Source: CBDDKZ01 sp965230415
GTDB lineage: Bacteria; Bacteroidota; Bacteroidia; Cytophagales; JAAEPT01
Reading direction: 5' to 3'
Assembly (NCBI GenBank): GCA_965230415.1
Contig: CBDDKZ010000005.1
Span: 2,542,001 to 2,606,000 of the forward strand
DNA length: 64,000 nt
In this document: positions 25,768 through 33,840 of the stretch, piece after piece
Layout of the letters: each line of letters opens with the position of its first letter
Numbering within the stretch: position 1 is the first letter of the stretch
Program-made: the position numbers and the translations under genes
The notes under the pieces: model-generated
The model's input: only the letters and a program-made list of their open reading frames with translations
Database searches by the model: none
Told to the model about the DNA's origin: nothing

Positions 25768-27095
25768 GCTACTATTTCGATGCGTACTCGTTTTATGCGT
25801 TTGGAATTTACCGATTCAATGGTAAATTGAAATTTTTCGTAACTGATATTGTCCCCGAATTTGGGCATTCCTTCATTGATCTCGAGCAGTAGCCCTCCTA
25901 GTGACTCGCTTTCACCCTTTACTTCATCAAAAATATCTGTTTTTACATCTAAAATTTTTGTAATATCATTTAGCGATGTTTTTCCCTCAAAGATAAAAGT
26001 GTGTTCATCGATTTGGGAATAATCGATTTCTTCTGAGTCAAACTCGTCATTAATTTCACCGACAATTTCTTCAATAATATCTTCCAGGGTAATGAGTCCG
26101 GAAGTCCCTCCGTACTCATCTACAACAATAGCCATGTGCACATGCTTTTCCTGAAACTTTTTAAGTAAATCATCAATCATTTTACTTTCAGGAACGAAAT
26201 AGACATTCCGCAACAGCTTCTGCCAACGGAAATGCTCATCCTGATCTATAAATTGTAATAGGTCTTTTACATAAAGTATACCCTGAATTTTGTCTATGGT
26301 GTCTTTATAAACAGGAAGCCTGGAGTAACCCGATTTATTGATTTTATCCATTAGTTCATGGAAGTTCATTTTATAATCTATGGCTTTAATATCAAGCCTG
26401 CTTCTCATGATTTGCTTAACTGATATGGTACCAAAGTTTACAATACCTTTTAGAATCTCTTTTTCCTCTTCCGAAGTGTTGTGATCGGTAGTCATTTCGA
26501 GGGCTTCATGCAATTCATCAACGGAAATATTGTAGCCTCTCTTACTAATTCTACGTTCAATGATGTTGGTGAGCTCCATTAGAGGAACAGACAAGAAGGT
26601 GAAAAACCGATTGAATATATTGATGAAAAATGCTGTTTTTCGCGCAAAATTTAAACTTTTTTGATTGGCATACACTTTGGGGATCACTTCTCCGAAAAAG
26701 ACGATCAGGATGGTACTTGTAATGGTAACAATAAGCATTGCCATGCTTTCGGAATTACCATCACCCAAGGCGTGCCAGGAAGCAAATGTAGACAGAGTGA
26801 CAATAGCAACATTGATCAGATTGTTAAAAATGAGGATCGTTGCCAGTAATTTTTTAGGGTTTTGGAGTAGTTGTGTAATTGCTTTATCACTTCTGGTGTT
26901 GTTTTTTTCGCATTCCTCTCTGTCTTGTGGTGATAGGGAGAAAAAGGCAACTTCCGATCCGGAAATTAGTGCCGACATGAGTAAAAGAGCCAAAAGACTT
27001 AGGGCGATCAACGAATAGTACCAAATATCACCTTGTACTGTGTTTAGCAGCAATGAGTACCTATAAGGTTCGTCTACATCTAAGTTTATTTCCAA
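25764..27095 (-). CDS. gldE: gliding motility-associated protein GldE (CNNM/CBS family)
   Basis: A 443-residue membrane protein of the HlyC/CorC (CNNM) family. It has an N-terminal DUF21 transmembrane domain with about four helices (20-180; LLLMSALISGSEVAFFSLS), a CBS pair (about 215-335; MRSRLDIKAID, VPESKMIDDLLKKF, VVDEYGGTSGLITLEDIIEEIVGEI) and a C-terminal CorC_HlyC domain. GldE works with GldD in gliding in F. johnsoniae, and relatives move magnesium. The start is TTG. It lies 22 bp after ssb and overlaps gldD, so the three genes form one operon. Confidence 0.93.
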   Translation of the reverse strand: MEINLDVDEPYRYSLLLNTVQGDIWYYSLIALSLLALLLMSALISGSEVAFFSLSPQDREECEKNNTRSDKAITQLLQNPKKLLATILIFNNLINVAIVTLSTFASWHALGDGNSESMAMLIVTITSTILIVFFGEVIPKVYANQKSLNFARKTAFFINIFNRFFTFLSVPLMELTNIIERRISKRGYNISVDELHEALEMTTDHNTSEEEKEILKGIVNFGTISVKQIMRSRLDIKAIDYKMNFHELMDKINKSGYSRLPVYKDTIDKIQGILYVKDLLQFIDQDEHFRWQKLLRNVYFVPESKMIDDLLKKFQEKHVHMAIVVDEYGGTSGLITLEDIIEEIVGEINDEFDSEEIDYSQIDEHTFIFEGKTSLNDITKILDVKTDIFDEVKGESESLGGLLLEINEGMPKFGDNISYEKFQFTIESVNSKRIKRVRIEIVA

Positions 27096-27117
27096 CTAAA
27101 TTAAATTTGGTTGCACA

Positions 27118-27570
27118 TTAAAAAGGCAGATCATCGGTTTCTGTATCTGCGTCTGTATTAGAGGGTGCCTGACTTTGTTGACCGGCATTTCCTGCGTTCC
27201 CACTTCCTCCGGAGTATGATTGATCGCCGTTTTCTTGCCTGCCTCCCAGCATAGTCATGTTTTGGGCAACAATTTCTGTGCTGTATTTTGTAATTCCGTC
27301 TTTATCTTCGTAAGATCTTGTTTGTAATTTACCCTCAATATAAACCTGGCTTCCTTTGTGTAAATAGCGTTCTGCAATTTCTGCCAGCCCTCTCCATACT
27401 ACAATGTTGTGCCATTCGGTTTGATCAATTCGTTCCCCCGTATTGCGATCTTTGTATGATTCGGTCGTAGCCAATGAGAAGCGAGCCACTTTAACGCCGC
27501 TTTCCAATGCACGTACCTCGGGCTCACGTCCCAAATTTCCAACAAGTATTACTTTATTTACGCCAGCCAT
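27118..27570 (-). CDS. ssb: single-stranded DNA-binding protein Ssb
   Basis: A 150-residue protein: OB-fold (1-110) opening MAGVNKVILVGNLGREPEVR, with the WHNIVVWRGLAEIAERYL core. A Gly/Ser/Asn-rich linker leads to the acidic tip DDLPF, which recruits repair proteins such as RecG, encoded in the same block. It coats single-stranded DNA in replication and repair. Confidence 0.97.
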   Translation of the reverse strand: MAGVNKVILVGNLGREPEVRALESGVKVARFSLATTESYKDRNTGERIDQTEWHNIVVWRGLAEIAERYLHKGSQVYIEGKLQTRSYEDKDGITKYSTEIVAQNMTMLGGRQENGDQSYSGGSGNAGNAGQQSQAPSNTDADTETDDLPF

Positions 27571-27645
27571 AGGTGTTATTATAATTAAAATTGAGTAAGA
27601 GTATTTGTTCGGAAATACTCAAGGTGTATTAGATGCTAAATTTAA

Positions 27646-28704
27646 TTAAAAATAAAACTCCTTCAAATAATTGTTGATTAAAACAGGCTTTGGTAAGTCT
27701 TTAATAGCATCTAAATCCAAATATGAATAAGGTCCTTGGATTTTGATCTGATCATCGGTTTCGATTGTCCAGAATGTAGCAAAGATCTTTTGATGTGATA
27801 AAATATGTTTAGGTGCTTTGTGAGGGGGGCGAAAAAAAACATTTTTATTAGTGTCTCCTATCAATTTGTGCACTTCGGTCATCATCTCCGACGTGCTCAG
27901 CTCTTTGTCACTTTCCACTAACGGGAATTCATACATGTTCTTCCAAATATCATTGGATGTGCGTTTGTTCATTGCTAATTGTGTTCCTTTCCCAAGTAGG
28001 AGGTAATTAAAGTGCCTGGTTTTAACCTTGACTTTTTTTATTTTGACCGGTAATCGATCTTGAGCATTATGTGCAAATGCGTAACAATTGTTGTTTAAAG
28101 GACAATTAATACAATCCGGTTTACCCGGAGTACACTGTAAAGCTCCGAACTCCATAATAGCCTGATTATGGAGCGCCGCCTTTTTTTCTGGTAAGATCGA
28201 ATTTGCCAATTGCTCGAATTCCTTTTTGCCCCTTGTGGAGGCTATATCCGTACTAATACCAAATAAACGGGATAGTACTCGAAATACATTACCGTCAACA
28301 ACGGCATGAGGCAGATCAAAAGCAAACGAAGCAATTGCAGCAGCGGTGTAGGGGCCAATACCTTTGATTGTTAGTAAATCTATGTAAGAATTTGGGAAAA
28401 AACTGTTGAATTTTTCAGCAACAATTTGGGCTGCTTTATGGAGGTTTCTAGCTCTGGAATAGTAGCCAAGGCCTTGCCATAAGCGTAAGATTTCTTCTTC
28501 ACGGGCATTAGCCAAATCATCTAATTGAGGGTATTTTTCCACAAAATTCATGTAATAAGGCAGGCCTTGTTCAACACGCGTTTGTTGAAGGATTATTTCA
28601 GAAAGCCAAATTTTATAAGGGTCTTTTGTGTCGCGCCAAGGCAGCTTTCTGGCGTTAATCTTATACCACTGAATCAATGTGTTAGATGTTAAATGGCTGT
28701 TCAT
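27646..28704 (-). CDS. mutY: A/G-specific adenine glycosylase MutY
   Basis: A 352-residue protein. The catalytic domain starts WYKINARKLPWRDTKDPYKIWLSEIILQQTRVEQ. It has the helix-hairpin-helix IKGIGPYTAAAIASFAF followed by the catalytic Asp in VVDGNVFRVLSRL, and a [4Fe-4S] cluster loop with Cys spacing C-x6-C-x2-C-x5-C (CTPGKPDCINCPLNNNC). The C-terminal NUDIX-like domain (about 225-350) reads 8-oxoG. It removes adenine opposite 8-oxoguanine. It is divergent from the HU gene and heads toward ssb. Confidence 0.97.
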   Translation of the reverse strand: MNSHLTSNTLIQWYKINARKLPWRDTKDPYKIWLSEIILQQTRVEQGLPYYMNFVEKYPQLDDLANAREEEILRLWQGLGYYSRARNLHKAAQIVAEKFNSFFPNSYIDLLTIKGIGPYTAAAIASFAFDLPHAVVDGNVFRVLSRLFGISTDIASTRGKKEFEQLANSILPEKKAALHNQAIMEFGALQCTPGKPDCINCPLNNNCYAFAHNAQDRLPVKIKKVKVKTRHFNYLLLGKGTQLAMNKRTSNDIWKNMYEFPLVESDKELSTSEMMTEVHKLIGDTNKNVFFRPPHKAPKHILSHQKIFATFWTIETDDQIKIQGPYSYLDLDAIKDLPKPVLINNYLKEFYF

Positions 28705-28788
28705 CGAGCTTTTTAAGGTCTTCGTATGATATTGAGCAATTTACAACATATTTTCCTGCTTTTTCTTTTTTCTTTTCAAATTGACTCC

Positions 28789-28796
28789 TAAATTTG
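28789..28796 (+). promoter_or_regulatory. candidate promoter -7 element for HU gene
   Basis: TAaaTTTG is an exact match to the Bacteroidota TAnnTTTG element. It sits 58 bp before the GTG start of the HU gene. No convincing TTG -33 box is seen at 19-21 bp spacing. Confidence 0.5.
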
Positions 28797-28854
28797 CAGC
28801 CAATTTCAGCTCTACTTAGCTGATAATCATTGGTAAAACTAAAATCTAAACGAA

Positions 28855-29151
28855 GTGACAAAAGCGGAAGTAATTTCTGAGATCGCCGATAAAACAGGGA
28901 TCGAAAAATCAGATGTGAGTGCAACTGTAGAAGCGTTTTTTCAAGTGGTAAAAGACTCTTTAGCAGAAGGAGAAAACATTTATGTTAGAGGTTTTGGTAG
29001 CTTTATTAACAAGAAAAGAGCGAAGAAAGTAGCTCGTAATATTTCTAAGAATACTGCTATTATTATCGACGAACATTTCGTACCAAGTTTTAAGCCTTCG
29101 AAAGTATTTATCGAAAAAGTAAAACTTAGCCCGAACGTTGGCGATAACTAA
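28855..29151 (+). CDS. HU-family DNA-binding protein
   Basis: A 98-residue protein with the HU/IHF fold: helical base TKAEVISEIADKTGIEKSDVSATVEAFFQVVKDSL, the strand YVRGFGSFINKKRAKK and the DNA-binding arm region (FVPSFKPSK). GTG start; an in-frame stop lies five codons upstream and no ATG is available. Relative to HU of Escherichia coli the arm sequence is altered (NISKNTAIIIDEHFVP in place of RNPQTGKEI), as usual for this Bacteroidota subfamily. It leads the cluster with the TPR protein, the tiny basic protein and RNase E/G. Confidence 0.93.
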   Translation: MTKAEVISEIADKTGIEKSDVSATVEAFFQVVKDSLAEGENIYVRGFGSFINKKRAKKVARNISKNTAIIIDEHFVPSFKPSKVFIEKVKLSPNVGDN

Positions 29152-29168
29152 TTCAAGATAATTAGAAT

Positions 29169-30041
29169 ATGTCAAAATCTACAATCACCAGAATTATTCT
29201 TGCAGCGGTAGGGATTGTTTTGGTGATTTTTTTATACAGTTTGCCCAAATACGTTGTGAAAAACGACGATGAGGTTGGTGAAGTTGGTGCTTCGGAGAAT
29301 GAACCCAATAAGAATGGACACGATTTATCCGAGATTAAAGTATCTAACGAGGCGCAAATCCGTATAAATAAATTAAGATCTTCGTATAATAGTACAGAAG
29401 ATAGAGAAAAAAAGCTTATATTTGCGGACTCTTTGGTGAACGCCTATATAGGAACTTATCTTTTAGATAGTGCAGAAAGTTATTTAAAAGAGATGTTAAC
29501 CATTGGAGGAGAGCCTGTTATGTCTGTAGTTATAGCAGAGTATTACCTCAAAATGCATAAGGTTGCTCAAGGTTCCAGCAAAGAGAAATCACTATCATAT
29601 GGCGAAAAAGCTATAGCTTATAGTGACCAAGTATTGAAACAAAATCCTGAAAATTTACAAGCTCAGGTCATAAAGGGAGAAGCTATTGTTTATGTAAATG
29701 TGGCAAAAGGACGTCCGCCTGTTGAAGGTTTAATGCTACTAAAACAATTAATAGAAGCCCATCCCGAATTTGTTCAGGCTCGACTGGCATTAGGTAGTTT
29801 TTACCTGCAGAGAGGACAAATTCAGCCTGAGTGGTTAGAAAAAGGGATCGTACAGTTTGAGAGTATTCTTGAATATGACTCTCAGAATATAAATGCGTTG
29901 ATCTATTTATTGGACAGCTACGCATTAAAACAGGATAAAGATAAAATGCGTCTTTACCTGAATAAATTAAGTAAAATAGCTACTGAAGATGATCCTTTCT
30001 TAAAGGAATACATCGAAAAGTGGCAGAAGGAATTGAATTAA
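29169..30041 (+). CDS. membrane-anchored TPR protein
   Basis: A 290-residue protein with an N-terminal signal anchor (TRIILAAVGIVLVIFLYSLPKYVV, about 6-29). A helical region of TPR-like pairs follows (about 55-285; EKSLSYGEKAIAYSDQVLKQNPENLQAQVIKG, VQARLALGSFYLQRGQ). It starts 17 bp after the HU gene and is followed by the 29-residue basic protein. The role is unknown; TPRs suggest protein-protein contact in the periplasm. Confidence 0.8.
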   Translation: MSKSTITRIILAAVGIVLVIFLYSLPKYVVKNDDEVGEVGASENEPNKNGHDLSEIKVSNEAQIRINKLRSSYNSTEDREKKLIFADSLVNAYIGTYLLDSAESYLKEMLTIGGEPVMSVVIAEYYLKMHKVAQGSSKEKSLSYGEKAIAYSDQVLKQNPENLQAQVIKGEAIVYVNVAKGRPPVEGLMLLKQLIEAHPEFVQARLALGSFYLQRGQIQPEWLEKGIVQFESILEYDSQNINALIYLLDSYALKQDKDKMRLYLNKLSKIATEDDPFLKEYIEKWQKELN

Positions 30042-30060
30042 CATTAAAAATTTAAGTGTT

Positions 30061-30150
30061 ATGCCTTGCGGTAAAAAAAGAAAAAGACATAAGATTTCAA
30101 CTCACAAGAGAAAAAAACGTCTACGTAAAAACAGACATAAGAAGAAGTAA
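30061..30150 (+). CDS. 29-residue highly basic protein, AURKAIP1/COX24-like
   Basis: A tiny ORF, ATG to TAA, opening MPCGKKRKRHK and closing KKRLRKNRHKKK; 17 of 29 residues are Lys or Arg. Very short Bacteroidota proteins of this composition are, to my knowledge, named AURKAIP1/COX24-domain proteins, after the C-terminal segment of mitochondrial ribosomal protein mS38, whose mycobacterial counterpart is bS22. A small-subunit ribosomal role is therefore likely but is inferred. It lies 19 bp after the TPR gene and is followed at once by a terminator, then by the RNase E/G gene. Confidence 0.8.
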   Translation: MPCGKKRKRHKISTHKRKKRLRKNRHKKK

Positions 30151-30155
30151 TTGTT

Positions 30156-30176
30156 AGCCACAAATGTGGCTTTTTT
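30156..30176 (+). terminator. intrinsic terminator between the tiny basic gene and RNase E/G gene
   Basis: AGCCAC / GTGGCT stem with a short AAAT loop and six T. It lies 5 bp after the tiny gene's stop codon, so part of the HU-TPR-basic protein transcript should end before the RNase gene. Confidence 0.8.
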
Positions 30177-30253
30177 CATTATCATTCGTTTTCCCCAGTC
30201 TTATTGTCTGTCAATTATTGCAGACATGTAGTTTTATCTTAACTATTGGAGAA

Positions 30254-31807
30254 TTGAGTAGTGAGTTAATAATTAATTCCCACAAGGACGGGACACGCAT
30301 TGCCTTAGTAGAAAACAAAGAACTCGTTGAGTTTCACTTTGAGAATGGCAAATCAGAATTTAATGTAGGAGATTTATACCTTGGAACGGTTAAAAAAGTG
30401 GTTCCGGGATTAAACGCAGCGTTTATTGACGTTGGCTACGAAAAAGATGCATTTCTACATTATTTTGATTTAGGGCCAAGAATCAGATCGTTAAATCGAT
30501 ATGTGAAAAATGTTCAAAATAAGAAGGACATTTCGCAAAAGTTGAGCGGGTTTAAGTTTGAGCCTGAAATAGATAAACACGGCAAGATTACACAAGTACT
30601 TTCAAAAAATCAGAAGATGATGGTTCAAATAGCCAAAGAACCAATATCTACGAAAGGCCCACGTTTATCATGTGAAATATCACTTCCAGGTAGGTATATT
30701 GTATTAGTCCCTTTTTCTAATGTGGTTTCGGTGTCAAGAAAGATTCCTGACGCCGAAGAGAGAAGACGCCTTAAGCGTCTTATAGAATCTATTCGTCCCG
30801 AAAATTTCGGTATCATTATTAGAACAGTTGCCCGTGGCAAAGATGTTCGTGAGCTCGATAAAGACTTACGCACACTCGTAGATCAATGGCAACTGATGGC
30901 TAAGAATTTGAAGAAAGCTAAACCTCGTGATTTAATCCTTGGCGAAACAAGTCGCGCTCAATCGTTGATCAGAGACATGATGAACGAGAATTTTGACAGC
31001 GTCATTGTTGACGATAAGGGTATTTACGAAGAGGTGAAGAATTTTATAGCGAAAATCGCTCCTGACAAAGAAAAAATTGTCAAGCACCATAGCAGTAAGT
31101 CAAAGTTATTCGAAACGAAAGGTATCGAAAAACAACTGAAAGCTTTATTTGGTGTATCTGTAAGCTTGCCAGATGGTGGCTATTTGATTATCGAACACAC
31201 CGAGGCATTGCATGTTATCGATGTTAATAGTGGCAATAAATCTAATCAGGAATCAGATCAGGAAGCAACTGCTTTAAATGTGAATTTACAAGCAGTGCAC
31301 GAAATGGCTCGTCAACTTAGGTTGAGAGATATGGGTGGCATTATCGTAGTAGATTTTATCGACATGAAAAGTGCGGAAAATCGCAAAAAAATCTACGATA
31401 AAATGAAAGAAGAACTGAAAAAGGATAAGGCCAAATCCGTCATTCTTCCCCTTTCAAAATTTGGCCTTATGCAAATTACACGCCAGCGTGTTCGCCCTGA
31501 ATTAACCATTAAAACTACCGAAGTGTGTCCTTCATGCAATGGTACCGGTAAAATAGAAGCGAGCATCAATATTGCTGATGTCATTGATCGAAATATCGAA
31601 CATATTTTGACTAAGCAAAACGAGAAAGGTTTAACAATTCACCTGCACCCTTACCTTTATTCGTATTTCACCAAAGGACTAATTTCTATTCGTGCAAAAT
31701 GGTTCTTTAAGTATAAGAAGTGGATTAAACTTACAAAAGATACCTCTATGGGTATGGTTAAATTTGCTATTACGAATAAGAATGGTGAAGAAATAGAAAC
31801 TTTGTAA
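30254..31807 (+). CDS. rng: ribonuclease E/G family protein
   Basis: About 517 residues. The frame opens at an ATG at 30164, but that codon lies inside the terminator hairpin. The TTG at 30254 gives MSSELIINSHKDGTRIALVEN, the usual family opening, with GGAGA just upstream. An S1 domain (about 38-130; VGDLYLGTVKKVVPGLNAAFIDVGYEKDAFLH) is followed by RNase H-like and DNase I-like catalytic parts with the metal-binding DVNSGNK and DFIDMK motifs. The zinc-link CPSCNGTGK comes later. Its roles are RNA processing and mRNA turnover. Confidence 0.93.
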   Translation: MSSELIINSHKDGTRIALVENKELVEFHFENGKSEFNVGDLYLGTVKKVVPGLNAAFIDVGYEKDAFLHYFDLGPRIRSLNRYVKNVQNKKDISQKLSGFKFEPEIDKHGKITQVLSKNQKMMVQIAKEPISTKGPRLSCEISLPGRYIVLVPFSNVVSVSRKIPDAEERRRLKRLIESIRPENFGIIIRTVARGKDVRELDKDLRTLVDQWQLMAKNLKKAKPRDLILGETSRAQSLIRDMMNENFDSVIVDDKGIYEEVKNFIAKIAPDKEKIVKHHSSKSKLFETKGIEKQLKALFGVSVSLPDGGYLIIEHTEALHVIDVNSGNKSNQESDQEATALNVNLQAVHEMARQLRLRDMGGIIVVDFIDMKSAENRKKIYDKMKEELKKDKAKSVILPLSKFGLMQITRQRVRPELTIKTTEVCPSCNGTGKIEASINIADVIDRNIEHILTKQNEKGLTIHLHPYLYSYFTKGLISIRAKWFFKYKKWIKLTKDTSMGMVKFAITNKNGEEIETL

Positions 31808-31829
31808 TAAAGATTTCAAAATGAATTTT

Positions 31830-31866
31830 AAGTGTGTTCTCCGAAAAGGGGGACACACTTTTTTTG
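31830..31866 (+). terminator. intrinsic terminator
   Basis: AAGTGTGT / ACACACTT pairs perfectly and extends through G-U and G-C pairs to a GAAAA loop, followed by seven T. It ends the RNase E/G transcript. Confidence 0.9.
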
Positions 31867-31953
31867 TGTTATAAGACCAGTATAATAGAAGAGGGCAACT
31901 CCATCGTCTTTTATGCTTGCCCCAATTTCATTATACTTACAGTGATTTTGATT

Positions 31954-33072
31954 ATGAGGAATAAAATTCATTTTCATTCGATAGATGCACTACGCTTTTT
32001 TGCCTTTTTTAAGGTATATCTTCTTCATCTGCCACTTCAGGGAGATTTCCCCATCTTTGCTTACCTAAAGCAGGGAGGTGGTATAGGTGTCGCATTTTTT
32101 TTTGTTCTTAGCGGCTTTTTGATTACCTATCTACTATGTCATGAAAAGAACACTACAGGCAAAATTGATCCCAAAAGGTTTTTTATAAGAAGGTGTTTGC
32201 GCATATGGCCCTTGTTTTTTTTGGTAGTCATTATCACTTACCTGCTTCCATTCAATTTTAAACAGCATTATGGTATGCACATGATTGGCGGTGGTTACGA
32301 ACTCGACTGGCGCTACTCTTTTACCTTTCTCGAAAACTATAAAATGCTTCTGGAAGATAATTACCCAAAAACAAGCCCCTTGTCCGTATTTTGGTCTTTA
32401 TGTATTGAAGAACATTTCTATATAAGCTGGTTGATCATTTTTTATTTGTTACCATTCAAACATATTTTTAAAGCCTTGTGTGCATGTGTTCTAATTTCCT
32501 GGTTGGCACGTTACCTCGATCCATTTATTTTTAATAATCAGGTAATAGTAACTAATGATTTGTTTACAAACCTCGACTATTTCGCTATTGGTGGCATGTT
32601 GGGCTACGCCATCGAAGCTCAAAACAAGTTACTCTCGACAATCTCCTCAAAATTATCAGCGAGAATTAAGCGACTGTTTGCGTTCTTTGTACTGCTGTTT
32701 GTGCTATTTATGAAAGAAGTGTTGCCATTTGGGACAGGGACAATTTTTGATGTGTTTTCCCCGACGATATTGGCTGCAATTTTCATGATGTTGGTAGCTG
32801 TTTTTACGATGTCTGCCAATACCTTCGTGATAAGAAATAAACTATTGAATTACCTTGGTAATATTAGTTATGGACTTTACATATTTCATATACTCGTTAT
32901 TCACATTTCTTTTCAGTATTTAATCAATAAGGGTATCAAATTAGATGATTGGAGGGTGCTGAGTGCCTACATCTTATTTACACTCGGAGTCTCTATCCTC
33001 ATGGCGATGTTGTCTTTTGAATTTTTTGAGAATTACTTTTTGCGCGTACGCGAACGTTGGAATAAAAAATAA
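31954..33072 (+). CDS. acyltransferase 3 family membrane protein (OafA/YrhL type)
   Basis: About 372 residues, starting MRNKIHFHSIDALRFFAFFKVYLLHL; the frame is open 40 codons further upstream, but those overlap the preceding terminator and lack family similarity. It has about ten transmembrane segments. The catalytic-type His (VYLLHLP), GVAFFFVLSGFLITYLL and KRFFIRRCLRIWPLFF are hallmarks of acyltransferase 3 enzymes, which O-acetylate surface polysaccharides or lipids. It stands alone between a terminator and a convergent barrel gene. Confidence 0.92.
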   Translation: MRNKIHFHSIDALRFFAFFKVYLLHLPLQGDFPIFAYLKQGGGIGVAFFFVLSGFLITYLLCHEKNTTGKIDPKRFFIRRCLRIWPLFFLVVIITYLLPFNFKQHYGMHMIGGGYELDWRYSFTFLENYKMLLEDNYPKTSPLSVFWSLCIEEHFYISWLIIFYLLPFKHIFKALCACVLISWLARYLDPFIFNNQVIVTNDLFTNLDYFAIGGMLGYAIEAQNKLLSTISSKLSARIKRLFAFFVLLFVLFMKEVLPFGTGTIFDVFSPTILAAIFMMLVAVFTMSANTFVIRNKLLNYLGNISYGLYIFHILVIHISFQYLINKGIKLDDWRVLSAYILFTLGVSILMAMLSFEFFENYFLRVRERWNKK

Positions 33073-33084
33073 TGTAGCAGTAGG

Positions 33085-33777
33085 CTATTGTCCAAATCGG
33101 TATCCAAATTCCAGCTGTATGGAGTTGTTGCGGATTTTTAATTCATCGTCGTTGGTCTCGTAGCTGGCAGTTACGGCATTGTTTAATGCGGCATAGTAGT
33201 TTATTGATACGTTGTAAACCTGATTACTTCTCGATTTAAATTGAGCCCCGAGTCCGATTACGATACTGAAGTCAATTCGATCTAAATATTCGAAGCCGTC
33301 GGGAGGGTTAGTACCTAAACCACTTGGAGATGAATTGTTTATGCGCAGATCTACGCTAGTGCCTAACCTTCCAAAAGGTATTAAATTAGGGTTCTCAAAG
33401 AAATCGTGATAGTACTGAAAATACAAGGGCAGACGCAGGTACCAGGTTTTAAATATTATTCGTCTATTCCAAGCAGAATCGAGTAGAGGATATCCGCTAC
33501 TATCAACTGTTTCATAGTTTACACCTGTACCTTTGTTTATGAGACGAAGGCCTGAGCTCAGTATCATGGATTCATTGATTTTATAGTCCACCGAAGCTCC
33601 CAATTGGATGCCTGTAGGGTTGGAATAGCGCTCGAAGATTATTGCATCATTGCTTAGTTGCTCCTTGATTGTTGTTAATGAGGGCCCGGCTCCTACATCA
33701 AAGCCATAGTTCAGTTGGCCATAACTTTGAGAAAATACAGCTGTTAAAAGTAAGAATGGTATTACTAATTTGATCAT
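33085..33777 (-). CDS. outer membrane beta-barrel protein (PorT-fold family)
   Basis: A 230-residue protein with a signal peptide ending QSYGQ (about 21). It then has alternating strands typical of eight-stranded barrels (YGFDVGAGPSLTTIKEQ, QLGASVDYKINESMILSSGLRLI, YLRLPLYFQYY, NSIQLEFGYRFGQ). The general family includes PorT, but many paralogues exist and the sequence does not show that this is the T9SS component. It is convergent with the acyltransferase gene at 12 bp. Confidence 0.8.
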   Translation of the reverse strand: MIKLVIPFLLLTAVFSQSYGQLNYGFDVGAGPSLTTIKEQLSNDAIIFERYSNPTGIQLGASVDYKINESMILSSGLRLINKGTGVNYETVDSSGYPLLDSAWNRRIIFKTWYLRLPLYFQYYHDFFENPNLIPFGRLGTSVDLRINNSSPSGLGTNPPDGFEYLDRIDFSIVIGLGAQFKSRSNQVYNVSINYYAALNNAVTASYETNDDELKIRNNSIQLEFGYRFGQ

Positions 33778-33840
33778 ATCTCTGTTTCTAAAGACAACTT
33801 TCGAATTAGTTTACGTTATTTTCGGGTATTTGGTCTAAAA

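Noticed and set aside
28682..28924. A minus-strand frame across the mutY-HU gap
   Set aside because: It overlaps the 5' ends of both the mutY and HU genes and shows no protein-like pattern; this gap must hold the divergent promoters.
30164..30253. N-terminal extension of RNase E/G from the ATG at 30164
   Set aside because: The codon lies in a terminator hairpin and the encoded hydrophobic leader does not fit a cytoplasmic RNase.
33085..33777. Naming this barrel protein PorT (T9SS)
   Set aside because: Only the general barrel family is visible; many paralogues share it, and the neighbours do not support the specific name.
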